NCBI GenBank assembly: GCA_012931725.1 | Contig: CM022945.1 | Location: forward strand, 156,026,442-156,090,441 | Reading direction: 5' to 3' | DNA length: 64,000 nucleotides | Origin: Litsea cubeba | Lineage: Eukaryota > Streptophyta > Magnoliopsida > Laurales > Lauraceae | Part shown: positions 11,526 to 23,744 of the stretch, in pieces | How positions within the stretch are numbered: position 1 is the stretch's first letter | How the letters are laid out: every line of letters begins with the position of its first letter | Notes under the pieces: generated by a model | Seen by the model: only the letters and a program-made list of their open reading frames with translations | Told to the model about the DNA's origin: nothing | The model's database searches: none | Made by a program: the position numbers and the translations under genes

Positions 11526-14287
11526 ATGACCAAGTCTGAGATTTCCATCATATTTCACTTTGATGGAGAGTTTGTCTTTGACATTATACGCCCGGTCTAC
11601 AATGGTGGAAGACAGAAGATGAGGTCTCTACCTAAGACCCTAACATATGACATGTTGATGAATGAAGCCATTGCATTGTCTAATTGGGATGCAAATATCA
11701 AGGATGTAAGCATGAAATACCTTCATCACAATGGACTCGTTTTTTCGTTGATCAGTTTGGAAGATGAAAATGATATGCTGGGAATGTTGATGGCGTCTGG
11801 AAGTGAGCAACATGGGCTACATGTGTATGTCAACAGGAAACTACACGTTAATAACAAGAAACGCGAAGGCTCTAGGTACGTATCTATGTTCTATTTTTTT
11901 AATATTTATATAGTTGCACTTGTCGTGCCTAACTTAAATTCTTGTCCATGCCTTGCAGAGAACGAGTGAAGGTTGGCTGTCCAAGTGCCAAGAAGAAAAT
12001 GTGCAAAGGGATTTGCGAGATAAAAATGCCCACGTCTGGCCTAGTATTTCCCACCGTGGATCTCCATGAAAACGTTGATATGCATTTCTCTACCTCATTG
12101 GATCCTCATGCAACAAATCGTTCTACAAGAGCTGTTTTTGATGTGGATGGTATAGATCGAGAGGCTGTTGATGCACACGATGTTGTATGTGCTACTTTTG
12201 ATATATCAATGGTTCGTGGAACTCCCTCTTCGATGATGGCTGGTAATAAACAAGGCACCGAAACCAATCATGATGCGAATCATTCATTTGATTTGGAAGA
12301 TGTAAATTTTGTTGGCAATGAACAAGGAGCTGAAGTCATTCATGCTATGAATCATTCATTTACTATTGAAGATGTCAATTCCGGGGGTAATGAACAAGGA
12401 GGTGAAACCATTCATGCTGTGGATCATTCACTTGCTATGGAAGATGTCAATTATATTGGTAATCAACAAGGATCTGAAACCATTCAGGCTGTGCTTCATT
12501 CAGTGGCTATGGGAGATATCAATTTTGTAGACACAATGGCCCCTCAAGATGTTATAGCCGATACTGGTACGGACTCAGCACGAGAAATGTGGGTAGGGCG
12601 TCAATTTCGTGATCGTGAAAGCTTCAGAAGATCTCTTGCGAAATTTGCAATTTATAACAATTTTACTCTACGACATGTGTCGACCAAGACGAAAAAAGTC
12701 ACGGCACGTTGCAGAGATGATTGTTGTCCTTGGCGTATACATGCTTCCATCGTTGATTCAGGCCCGGAATTTAAGGTGCGGACTTATAACCCAAGACATT
12801 GTTGCTCAAAACCAATGATGGGAATGACACATCCCCAAGCATCCTCGAAACTTATTGAAGAGTTCATTGAGGACAGAGTCCGATGCAATAACCACTTGAA
12901 GCCAAAAGAAATTATGAATGAATACCAAAAGGAGTTTGGCACCCGTATCACTTATAGAAAAGCACATATTGCAAAAGAGATGGCCTTGCGTGTAGTTCGG
13001 GGATCATATGAAGAATCTTTTAAGATTTTACCTCTATATTGTAAAGAATTACACATGACCAATCCAGGTACTGTGACTAATATCGACACGACTGTTGAAG
13101 ACAGGTTTAGAAGATTCTTCTGGGCTTTCGGTCCTTGCATCCGATCATTCTGTTCGTCGATGAGGCCGATGATCGCTGTTGATGGGTCACATCTTCGGGG
13201 CAAGTATCCGGGTGTGCTTCTAGTGGCTGTCACCTATGATGGTAATCATAAGCTATTTCCTATAGCTTTCGCTTTGGCCGAGGCCGAACGTCGTGACAGT
13301 TGGGAGTGGTTTCTTGCCAACCTATCTCTTGCTTTGGGAAGTCCAACAAATTTGACTATTGTGTCTGATCGACAAAAGGGTCTTATCCCGGCATTGGCCA
13401 ACATCATTCCAAGCGCGATTCACTGCTACTGTTGTTATCACATTGCAGAGAACATTAAAACAGCCTTCTGTGATCGTGCCATTGTATTGAAATTCTGGCG
13501 GGCTGCCAAGTCTTTTAGACCATGTGAGTATGAGGCCTATATGAATGACATCATGTCTGTAGACCAAGGGGCGCATAATTATATCAATGCCATTGGAAAA
13601 CAACGTTGGTCAAATGCGTTTGTTGAGGGTCGGCGCTATGACATGATAACCAGCAACGCTACCGAATGTACGAACGCGCTTTTAAAGGACATTAGGGTGC
13701 TTCCTATTACAAAGCAAGTCGAAGAAATCCGTGCGAAGTTGATGGAGTTCTTCCAGAGAAGACATCTCGAGTCACTGGATATTACATCGCGATTAACGCC
13801 CTATGCAGAGAAACTAATGAGCCAAGAGGCTGAAAACTCACGCCGCGTGCATGTACGTGTTGCCGGGCTCGTTGAGTTTCAGGTTCAATCAGCACAATTC
13901 ATAGATATTGTGGATCTTGAACTGAAGAAGTGTAGCTGTCGTAGATGGGAAATAATGGGGATTCCATGCTGTCATGCACTAGCAGCGATGAAAGTTAGGC
14001 ACCTGAATCCGTATGACTATGTTGAGGATTGTTACCTAACAACTACTTATCGTGCTTCGTATAGTGAGGTCATTCATGCCACTCGTGATAGCAGACAATG
14101 GGAACATACATCAAATGAAATCGTCTTGCCTCCACGTGCTACCAAACAACCAGGGCGTCCAAAGAAATCCCGGATTCGTGTTGAAGACAGAAATCGACAA
14201 CGCAGGGTTGTTACTTGCTCTAACTGCAAACATAGGGGACATAACCGAAAGAGTTGTCGCAATCCACCATCAGATCATGTTGCATAG
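11526..14287 (+). CDS. MURA-like MULE transposase
   Basis: Catalyses excision and insertion of the element. Two exons, 11526-11875 and 11959-14287, are joined by a GT-AG intron (TCTAG|GTACG ... CTTGCAG|AG) that keeps the frame, giving 892 residues without a stop. The order is: an N-terminal PB1/ubiquitin-like region (~1-105); four imperfect 24-residue repeats containing GNEQG-E-IHA-HS-EDVN (~210-310); a MuDR-type DNA-binding region (FRDRESFRRSLAKFAIYNNF, then CRDDCCPWRIHAS); a DDE transposase domain with AVDGSHLRG (D about residue 525), SDRQKGL (D about 587) and TSNATECTN (candidate E about 686); a SWIM zinc finger CSC...GIPCCHAL (~775-790); and a CCHC knuckle CSNCKHRGHNRKSC near the C-terminus. 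The start follows a non-coding leader and is the first ATG in frame. All catalytic motifs look intact. The gene is convergent with the PMD-Ulp1 gene across the palindrome array. Confidence 0.92.
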
Positions 14288-14698
14288 ATCCAACTAGCAT
14301 ATCTTGTAAATATCATACTTTTGTGGGGTAGAAATACTTTTTGTGGGTGGCTTTCTAGCATACCTTGTACATATCCATTGATGTGGATCATACTTTTGTG
14401 GGGTAGAAATACTTTATGTTGGGGTGATTTGATAGCATACCTTGTACATAGCCCCTGCTGTGGATCATACTTTTGTGGGGTAGCTTTCTAGCATATCTTG
14501 TGCATATCCCTTGATGTGGATCATACTTTTGTAATACAACTTTATATATAACAGTTTCAACAAATTTGTTATCAACTTTTATCAACTATGTCACCATTTT
14601 TGTTATCAACTTTTATCAACTATTGTCACCATATCCCTCTGTGAAAATACGACATCGTCAGTATTAACAAACAAATATGTTACATTAGATTTTGTGAA

Positions 14699-15300
14699 GC
14701 AACGACGTCGTCAGTTATTATAACTTTTTTTTTTTAAACGATTCTGTGAAGCGACGACGTCGTCAGTTATTAACACACAACTATGTTCCACTAGATTCTG
14801 TGAAGCGACGACGTCGTCAGTTATTAACACACAACTATGTTCCACTAGATTCTGTGAAGCGACGACGTCGTCAGTTATTAACACGCAACTATGTTCCACT
14901 AGATTCTGTGAAGCAACGACGTCGTCAGTTATTATAAGTTTTTTTTTGAAACGATTCTGTGAAGCGACGACGTCGTCAGTTATTAAAACACAACTATGTT
15001 CCAGTAGATTCTGTGAAGCAACGACGTCGTCAGTTTAACACTAGAAGTGATTCCAATAGATTCTGTTAAGCAACGACGTCGTCAGTATCAGCAACCATTT
15101 ATTTTAGGCCAGGTTCTGTGAAGCGACGACGTCGTCATTTATTACATCAGGGTTTTTATATAAATGGTTCTGTGAAGTGACGACGTCGTCACTTTAACAC
15201 TAGAAGTTATTCGACTAGTTTCTGTTAAGCAACGACGTCGTCAGTATTAACAAACATATAGTTTGCGCTAGGTTCTGTGAGGCGACGACGTCGTCAGTTT
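14699..15300. repeat. array of twelve GACGACGTCGTC palindromes, ~54-bp period
   Basis: Twelve copies of (A/G)ACGACGTCGTC occur at about 14701, 14751, 14805, 14859, 14912, 14964, 15018, 15070, 15123, 15177, 15229 and 15283. Each is usually preceded by TTCTGTGAAGC and followed by AGTTATTAACA. The first units are exact 54-bp repeats; the outer ones have drifted, but the palindrome is kept almost perfectly while the spacers vary. The array separates the 3' ends of the transposase and PMD-Ulp1 genes. Short repetitive peptides can be read through it but are by-products of the repeat. Confidence 0.9.
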
Positions 15301-15587
15301 TAAGCAATGACAATAAACCTGTTACTTCTGTAATGGTTGGATGTGCGAATGCACTACAACTACCATACTACATTCACGTCCATATTACAAGCTGCATTAA
15401 AAAATACATAGGAGGGCAACATTCAATAAAGCCAAACAACTATCTTTGATCATACAGAAGCAAACAAAACTTCCCTTTACATTCATTTCAACTTTTTTCA
15501 TACAAAAAGTTATATGGCACCCAAACACATGTTTTACATGTTAGATTTACATACAACAATGGATCACAACAAAAGATCAAATTTTCA

Positions 15588-18500
15588 TCATTTCTCAGGA
15601 TCAATTGAGTCAAGTGGAATCTCATCAATATTCAATCGGTATGCATTCAACTCCCAGCTGCGCTTGAAGATCTCAATGATGACTCGTTGCCGGTAATACA
15701 TCATGTCAGCCTGCGTGAAGTTAATCGGACGACGAAATATACAGTGCTCAGCGAACGCAGCGGCGAAGACACCGCAGTCGTAGCCGTTTTTCCTGCAGTG
15801 GGATGTTCGTTTTAACGTTGATTGTCCATATGTATGGGTCTGCCCACCCATATTGGCTGAACTTCGTCGTCAGCCACTCAACCTGCAAGATCAGTAAAAG
15901 AAATCTGACTAAATCTTGTACGATAACACCTTAAGAAGCTCTTTTAAATTTTTGCTCCATTATGGTATACTTACAAATCGTTTACAGGTAGTTAAAGCAT
16001 GACGATCACTGCTTGAACTATTGTAGAATTCCCATTTCCTCTCGTCCGTATACCCAACAAGTAATGTGAAATGATTGACAGAGTGAAGAACGTAAACCAA
16101 TGTTTTACATTCTCTAGCCTCACACACTCGAGAACCTCCGGGACCGAAGGCTGCTTCTTCAGTGGTTGGCAATCCAGACTGCCACCAGCTCTGCAAAAAA
16201 ATTAAAAGTGAGTCTTTAACCTCCAAATGGCGACGAAGTCATAACTGCAAATCAGAATCTATATACTTACAGAAATGCTTGGGTCTGCCAAAAAGGCCGT
16301 TTGACATTTCTCCCTCAACACATCGAACCAATAATACAGAATATTGGTGTCGAACCAAATTCCCTCCTCTAGAGCACAATTCAGGACTTCACTGGATACC
16401 AATGTGCATACAATGTCGAGCTCATTCTTACTGCAAAATACAATACACATAAGGCCATATATGGAATGAAACCATTACGATGGTAATGTAATTACATTAT
16501 ACCTCTCATTGAAATATCGTTCGAACCCATTCAGTAGAAACCTGTCACTTTTGGAGAGTGAATACTCCGATCCACCCATTGAGTGTAAGTAATCATCATA
16601 CTTTTCTGGAATCTTCCTCGTTCGGGGCAATCGTTTTAACCTCCAAACTAGTGAATCAATGGACGCCCTGATCGGTGAAACTATTATTGCTTGCGAGGTT
16701 GATGCCCCCCGAGGAGTGGAAAAGATATCAACCACTGGTGGCTCATTGGAAGTGGAAGGTGTAGAAGTTTGTCTTTCTACTGAATCTGGATCCATACTGC
16801 AATCCTCCTTGGCTACTTCAGGGGCATGTTCAGTAGGGGTGTGTGACATAGGTGAACCTGGAACATCAATATTGTGCTTCACGCTCTTCTGCTTCTTTCC
16901 ATTCTTTTTCCCTGGGCTTCTTTTGGATGCAGGCTTTTTAACCCTCAATCCGTCGGTGGACGCCTTTTTATCCTGTCATTGTTTAATTTCAAATACATCA
17001 ACTTGAGGATAAAATCGTTCACACATTGCATAGAATGACATCCCTGAGGTAACAGTAAAAATAAATCGATGAAATTTTTGCTTACATCTTCTGATGCTGA
17101 GCTGTATAAGTGGTCATCCTTAAATTTGACAAATTTGGTATTCAAACCAGATCTAAATCTGAGTATCTTCCTGATCCATGATTCCCGGAAATGCTCAATT
17201 GAGGTTTTCTTCCGAACAGCACGGTCAACTAACCTTTCCATGTGAAGCAAGAGTTGATGAACCTGTGGACATAACAAGAAAATCAGCCATAAGGCATGTG
17301 GAAATGAAAAATTATATCGACAGAAAGAGCCACCGGTATCTTACGTGCTTCTGCTGACAACAACCCTCATGTTCATCACGTTTTTTTTTTTTTTTTATCA
17401 ATCTCCTCATGCTCCTGCCCTCGACCGATGTACATGATCGTGTTGGCCCGATACCAATGCATATACTCATCATTATGTGTCTTTGAGATGCTTTTTTTTC
17501 CCTTCAGAGTGCACCGGGATCTACTGTCCCATAACACATAATTAGGTACCCCTGCCAGGTGCACTGTAGTCATACACGATTTTTTCTACTCGCTCCACTC
17601 TTGGATAGGGCATGCTGAACGGTGGGGGAACTTCCTGAACAAATCCAAACTGTTTCATAACGCGACCCGTATTATGTCGCTCCACTACCCAATAAAAAGC
17701 CAAGACCGTTGAAGATGAAAATAGGTCACGGTCGGCTTTAGAAACAGTATGACGGAATGTCTTTCCGAACTTGCTATATGGTTGCCATTTGAACTACAGA
17801 AAAAGAAATAAAACAAGATTAGTTTCAATGTAATGATAAAAGCATCAAATCCCAATTTGTATACCATCCGATTATATTGAACTTACACCGTCCTGTGGCA
17901 ATTTGTTCAACTCTTCCCGAGTCTTAATCAGTGTGGTTACAGCTTTGAATGAATTCAACCTAACTGCCCATGTTTTCATCAATGTGAACTGAATATCACT
18001 TTTCCATGTATCCGTTGGTGGTGGACAACGTCCAATTTGCATTCTCGTGTACGCCCATAGCTGCAAAAAACAGTCACTAATAAGTAAATACAAATGTAAC
18101 AGTTGTAGAAAAACTGTAAATATGTTCAAATAAAAATGTTATCACCTGGAGAAGTTGAAGAGGTCCAGTCAAAGTTCTAAACTTCCTAGAATCATCAGTT
18201 CTGTTCGGTGATTTGCTTTCATCTCCCTCCTGATGTCTATATTCAGACTTGTCCTTAACAAATTTAAACTGCCTTTGCTAAAATCCAGTAAAGATTGGCA
18301 AGACAGGCAGGGGCCCATGCATATGGCTTAAATTCCTTGAACAACTCGAGAAGATATGCCGGACCCCTTCCACCCGATGTGTTAGACATAATTTGACTGG
18401 AAACTAAGAAGAAAAGGTACGCCCTAGTGTTGTAGATCTCATCATCCTTAGAAAGTTTCTTTTTCTTCTTCGTACTCTTCTTATTTGATGGCACCGCTGC

Positions 18501-19057
18501 GAAATTGTCCTCCAGCCATGTGAATTTAATATTAATCCCATTTACTTCGGTACCCTGAATAGGGGCCTTGCCAAGCAATTCAAGACATACATCACTAACC
18601 ATTGAACTCGGGAAAGTTCTCCCGGTAACAATTGGGCCATCGATAGGTAGCCCGTATATGTAGGCCACGTCTTCAAGAGTAACAGTGGCCTCACCGGATG
18701 GGAAGTGGAAGGTGTTTGTTTCAGGACGCCATCTCTCAACCAAGGCTGTAATGAGAGCATGATCTATCCTAATATATTCCATTTCAGCAAAATGATGTAA
18801 ACCAGCTTGCCTTACATACTCCTTTTGGATATCATTTAACACCCAAACAGATTTGTCCGGGTTCATAGGTATGCATCGAAATGTGCCGAATTCCTGCGAG
18901 ACAGTTTTAAGTTATTACAGTTAAGAAAAAGGTAAACTATATATATATATATATGAAAGGGTGGCTAAGAATATACATGTCCATGGTTTATGGATTCTGA
19001 AATATGATTGTCCTGATCATATAGAAGCCTATTTCTTATTCCCTCACTTCCAGCCAT
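15588..19057 (-). pseudogene. plant mobile domain - Ulp1 (C48) protease gene of the MULE, frameshifted
   Basis: Nine exons with GT-AG junctions can be traced: 19057-18977 (MAGSEGIRNRLLYDQ...), 18893-18146, 18060-17887, 17793-17345, 17262-17086, 16972-16503, 16430-16271, 16190-15975 and 15882-15588 (ends PLDSIDPEK, stop). Exons 2-4 form a plant mobile domain (PF10536 type: ALITALVERWRPETNTF, FPSGEATVTLEDVAY, IYGLPIDGP, then LQLWAYTRMQIGR and HNTGRVMKQFGF). Exons 5-6 are a basic linker (KKPASKRSPGKK). Exons 7-9 form an Ulp1-like cysteine protease: VNHFTLLVGY (His), EFYNSS (Asn where Asp is usual) and KNGYDCGVF (Cys). All junction phases agree, but single-base frame errors are seen within exon 2 (~18265), exon 4 (~17575, and a 16-base homopolymer at 17381-17396) and exon 9 (~15785, just before the catalytic Cys). 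So the copy looks inactivated unless these are assembly errors. Confidence 0.82.
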
Positions 19058-20619
19058 CTGCAAAAAATAAATAGATCGAGAGAGGGAGATGTAAACGTAA
19101 CTAGAGCGAGAAGTAAAGCTAACTAATAAGAAAATTAAAAATAATAACGAAATTCCCTCAAGTTCTTCTTTCCCTTATAGCAGTATTTGAAATTTAAGTC
19201 ATGTTTGGTTGCAAACATCTGGGGGCAATTTGTCTTCATGATTTGGAGAATTCCAAATATGAGACTACTTATTTTGATGGGTACAGACTCATTACATTCA
19301 CTTAAAAATAAATCATAGCAACGTTTATCTAGGCCTGTATGTATGAATTAGAATCATAGCAATACTTATTTAAATTTAATGGTTGCAAAAACAGAATGCA
19401 ACCTTTCCCACCGCTTCCTCTATACAATTGTTTCTGGCTTTAATTCATTGCAAATGAATAGGTATTGAAGTTAGTTCAAATACTCTTATATGAATAAATT
19501 TATTTACAACACTTGTATTACTAAAATGATTAATGATGAAGCCATTACAATGGAAACATGATGAATAAGAAGAACAGTAACAATTATAATGGTATAATGG
19601 GTCCATTTTTATGCAAGGGCCACATGTGTAGCTTAATTCCATCCTATTGTCATTAGGAAGTCTATGTTGTCAATGGGTCAAATCATACTTGTTATTGCGA
19701 ATGGTCCAAAGCCTATGGGTTTTTTCCACCACTACAAGTCTCTATATTTTAGTGTGTGTATCAGAATTGTGATGATCCAACAAAACAAAAAAAAAGAAGT
19801 GATGAATTGTCAATGAGAATAGGGCTCTAGCTGGATCCGGATTCCGCCACTACTGTATAATTTTGATTAACTTATCAATTTAGAAAAGTCTCTACTTATT
19901 TGATTTTGGTAACTGTTAATTTATTTTCCTCTTTGCACACCCAAATTTTTGTTTAGTAAAACCCAATTGTTATCTTCTACAATATCATCACACTATAATC
20001 AAATTCAAAATGATCGGCATTATGCTTGATGTCTCCCTATTTCAGTAGCAATGAAGTAGTCCAAACATGAAGTCTCTGCATGTCCACTAGGATTGCCAAC
20101 CCAGTCGAGAATGGGGAAAATGGAAGGACTAAGTCGTGGGTCGATTCAATGCAAAAATCATGTACAATGCATGAATATTAACCATTTTAGGATGTCAAGT
20201 AAATGGAGAGAAGATGAAGAAACCACAGTAAATCATCATTGTGTAATACAGAAAAAGAAAAAGAGACAAGAAGAATACCATAGCCCGAAAAAGATACTGG
20301 AAGCTTGATGCTACAATCCAATAGGTCGGAAAACGACCTTTTGAGGAAGGAGAAAAGAAGGTGCAAAAGTGATGGCAAAAGTGATGGGAGGATGAAGGGA
20401 AAAATGGGGAAGTGGGGTCTCGGTGGGTTTTCCAAATAAAGATGCTCGAATCTTGATGCTACAATCCAAACATGGAAAATGACCTTTGGGACCACCTGCT
20501 TGCTCTTTTGCAGAAGGAGAAACTGAAATCGCCAGGGGCAATGGAGGTAGGGATGGGAGGAAGAAGGGGAAAGTGGGGAAGTGGGGTTTCGCGCGCTTTT
20601 TATTGGGGTTCAATGTAGC
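19058..20619. other. non-coding right arm of the MULE, with an internal duplication
   Basis: No gene recognised. A segment of about 150 bp (CTTGATGCTACAATCCAA ... GGGGAAGTGGGGT) occurs twice in tandem, at about 20306-20430 and 20452-20590. A perfect hairpin, GGAAGTGGTCCC / GGGACCACTTCC, lies at about 20659-20684, between the right palindrome and the terminal repeat. Confidence 0.55.
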
Positions 20620-20631
20620 GACGACGTCGTC
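20620..20631. promoter_or_regulatory. right subterminal palindrome GACGACGTCGTC
   Basis: Same 12-bp palindrome as at 10792-10803, with the same flanks (AGC before, ACTT after), 124 bp inside the right end of the MULE. Confidence 0.5.
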
Positions 20632-20723
20632 ACTTGTTCCACTATTGATAAAAAAAACGGAAGTGGTCCCAGGGGACCACTTCCGTGCCAGATTTACTAT
20701 TGGCCCATTTTTATGATCACTGG

Positions 20724-20755
20724 ACCTCTAAGGTCCCTTTTCAGGTAAAATTCTC
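20724..20755 (-). repeat. MULE right terminal inverted repeat
   Basis: Ends TTTTCAGGTAAAATTCTC, the complement of the left end, followed directly by the second target duplication TTATTATTA (20756-20764). Confidence 0.85.
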
Positions 20756-20779
20756 TTATTATTATTATAAGATTATAAA

Positions 20780-20960
20780 GGAGAAGAACTTGTGTGGGCC
20801 CCACTTATATAATAATAATATAATTTATACATTATTATTATTAAGAACAAAATGACAACTTGTGTGGGCCCCACTTAGATAATATAATATAATCTATATA
20901 TTATTAGTACTCTTCTAAAAGAGAAAAACTTGTGTGGGCCCCACCTATAGAATGATAATA
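20780..20960. repeat. three ~70-bp tandem units containing CTTGTGTGGGCCCCAC
   Basis: ACTTGTGTGGGCCCCAC recurs near 20788, 20858 and 20929, each followed by AT-rich sequence with ATAATATAAT. It includes the palindromic core TGGGCCCCA. Function unknown. Confidence 0.75.
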
Positions 20961-20998
20961 TAATCCATACATCATCTAATAAGGGTATTTTGGTCATA

Positions 20999-21186
20999 CT
21001 TATATAAAATTTATTCCATTCCGGGCATCATTCCGGCATACGAAACACAGGAACAGGAATCAGTGGGTTGATTCCTCCAGCGTACCAAACGTTGGAATGG
21101 TAATGACTATTCCGGCCTCATTCCATTCCAGACTCATTCCGGTCTCCATTCCATTCCCACCTACAACCATTCCGGCGAACCAAATG
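20999..21186. other. MITE-like CATTCCGG-rich segment
   Basis: Repeated ATTCCGG/CATTCCATTCC words, with ACCAAACG and ACCAAATGC near the end, resemble termini of small non-autonomous DNA transposons of plants. I could not define matching terminal repeats or a target duplication. Confidence 0.3.
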
Positions 21187-23561
21187 CTACCGACTACTCT
21201 GATAATAAAGGTGGGTCTTTAGGTGGAGGGCTTGCAATTTTGTGGTATTTTATTTGAGTTGATACGTTTATGTTTCTTTTCGTACTTTTTTTTTCTCGTC
21301 CAACTCTTTCGACGTAGCAAAAAAAAAAGTGAGTCCCATGCACTATTCTTAAAGTGAGGCCACAAAAAAATTTTCTAAAGGGAGATCACGACTATGATTT
21401 TTAATGGTGGGACCCGCTCTTACATGCACGAAATGTAGCCCATGATCTAATTCCTCTAAACATGGCCGCATGTTGTATTTCATAAATGTGGGTCTCAAGT
21501 TGTAATTTTCAAAGTGTGGTCCCATGCTATAATTTATAAAGATGGGTCTCACGTGTGATATAATTTCTAAAGGTGGGCCCTATGTAATTTTTTATGACTA
21601 ACAATGGGCCCACATCTTAAGATCTAAATCGCTCAAAATCACTGTTCCATTATAAATGAAAAAAATAATAATTAAGCTATTAAATAACAAAAACATGATG
21701 TGCACTTTGAATGAATAATTAAGTGATTAAATAATAAAAAAATATGTGTTTTTAAATGAATAGGTGTAGACCGAGCCTCCCTTTTTATCCATGGGATTTC
21801 AAATTTAGGATGTAGGGCCCGTTTGAACCTAAATGTAGACTTGGATCAAACTAACTTAAATAAGTGAAAACTGTAATTTGAGAATTTCTAACCATGAGAT
21901 TGAACATGTATATATTTAATAAAATATTAAGATAAGAATATCAAAAGAATACTAACTTGATCATCGGAGTTGGCTCCCAGACACACCGTCTAGGGAATTC
22001 TGATAGTGTTCTTTGTCTGCAGGGACGCTAAGCTTAGTACATTCTGGACAGGAGATCCATCGAAGCCATCAATAATAATAATGATAATCGGTAATAATAT
22101 AATTATCATCTTATGGATTTATATATTAGAATACCTATATATTAGATTAATTTATATATGTTATGTCCTTTTCATTTAAATATGATTTATATAGAATGTA
22201 TCATATTGTTAATTCTTTTTTTAAATTTTAAAAGTTAGTAGATTTTTTATTATATGAATTATAGCGCGGGCTCGATTTCACAATTGGAGCTCAATTTCGC
22301 AATTGATTGAGAAATTGGAGCTCAATTTTTATTTTAATTTTAACTTGAAAGAGAGATTTTAGGGACTCGAGAATTTTTCCACTTTAGCGAACTAAATAAA
22401 AAGTCCAATATAAAACAAATTTCCTTTTAAAGAGTCCAAACTTCCTATACATTTCCTTTTTAAGTAAATCACCAGCTAGGACAACAGGGAGGGGTTGATT
22501 TTTTTGGATCCCTCATCCATGAAGAGACTTTTCCATCTCCCCTCCTCCCATTGATAAAGTTGCATCTAAGTAGGGCACACATGCAAGAGGAAAATATTCT
22601 CCCAATAATTGATTCCTTTCTTATTGTTAGATTGATGATCGAGATGTTTTTACGGTTGACTCGATGATCTACATCTTTGCAAATATAGAATCTATGATAT
22701 AAGGCATATGCGCATGTAGATTTTTTTTTTTTTTTTTGCCTAGTGGCCAGGATATGGTAAGGAAAGCTATTGGTGGCCTAGTGGCCAGGATATGGAAAGG
22801 AAAGCTACCATTTCAGGGTTTGATACCCTGGAGGGAGCTATGGGAGGCCAGTGTGCTATCCACAGTCACACTGTGTGATTTCCCCATTAGATTAGTTTAC
22901 CATGTTGTTTTCGCCATTAGATCGATGATCTAATGCTTATCCACTATTGGATCGAAGTTTCACACTATCTTTTGCCATTGGATTAGTAATCTGATGCTTT
23001 TCAACCATTTAATCAATGATCTACCCCTTTATTTTTGTCTACCGAATGATCACGTCATTCAATCAATGATTTGATATATGTGGACACACACATCAGTTAA
23101 ATACTATATATGATTCATAATATATATCACTCATCAATTTTGAACTAACGGTCAATCTTCCATCTTCATTCCTGATCTGAGGGTCAAGATCGACCAGTAG
23201 AAGAGCCTCAAGATCTGCAACTTTCGCACTTGATTGCTCAATTTTATCTCAATTAGAATTTTAATATTAACTCAATTTGAACTTGAGAGAGATTTTAGAA
23301 ATCCAATCTACCAGATTAGCTAACTAAATAAAGAGCCCAATCTAAACGTCATAATTTCTTCACCAGTCCCTAATTCTAAGGAGTTAGTAGTTTGCACACA
23401 ACTCATTAATTCTCTACGAAGTTCATCTCTCATTTATTGGAGACCAATGGTTTAAATCACTTTCCATAAAGTTTAAAAAACTTTACACATGATCTTCTCT
23501 TAATAATAGTTTCATATTAATTAAGGACATGCATAGGAATAAAAGTAGCCAAATTAATTAA
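21187..23561. other. intergenic stretch with minor repeats, no gene recognised
   Basis: Contains degenerate ~30-bp repeats of TGGGTCCCA/TGGGCCC with TTTCTAAAG (21350-21600) and a 33-bp duplication TGGCCTAGTGGCCAGGATAT (22735-22810). Two similar blocks ending GAGAGATTTTAG lie near 22310-22400 and 23240-23330. No coding region was recognised. Confidence 0.45.
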
Positions 23562-23744
23562 GGGGCATTGGGCGACAGGTCCCTGAACATTTCACTTTAT
23601 GGCCTTAGATCCAAAAAAAAAAAAGTCATAGAGCCGAAGGTCCCTCCCACACTTTCTCATACCTGAAATGTCTAGTTTACTATTTCTTTAAATCATAACC
23701 CATGATTGGTGGGATATCCCATTAATAATGGCCAACTAACATTT

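Larger units (their letters stand above)
10669..20755 (+). mobile_element. complete Mutator-like element (MULE) with transposase and PMD-Ulp1 gene
   Basis: The element is 10,087 bp. Its ends are inverted: the left end starts GAGAATTTTACCTGAAAA and the right end is its complement, TTTTCAGGTAAAATTCTC. It is flanked by a perfect 9-bp direct repeat, TTATTATTA (10660-10668 and 20756-20764), the target duplication length typical of Mutator elements. TIR similarity is strong for only about 30 bp. Inside are an intact MURA-like transposase (plus strand), a convergent PMD-Ulp1 gene (minus strand, frameshifted) and an array of GACGACGTCGTC palindromes between them. Plant MULEs carrying an Ulp1-type protease are known (the Kaonashi/KI-MULE type). 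With its transposase open this copy could be mobile, or was until recently. Confidence 0.9.

Noticed and set aside
14711..14937. Repetitive peptides on both strands of the palindrome array
   Set aside because: They arise because 54 is a multiple of three, so open frames propagate through the repeat.
14699..15300. CRISPR-like array of regular repeats
   Set aside because: The sequence is eukaryotic, the spacers are themselves repeated, and the units lie inside a MULE; it is a transposon-internal palindrome array.
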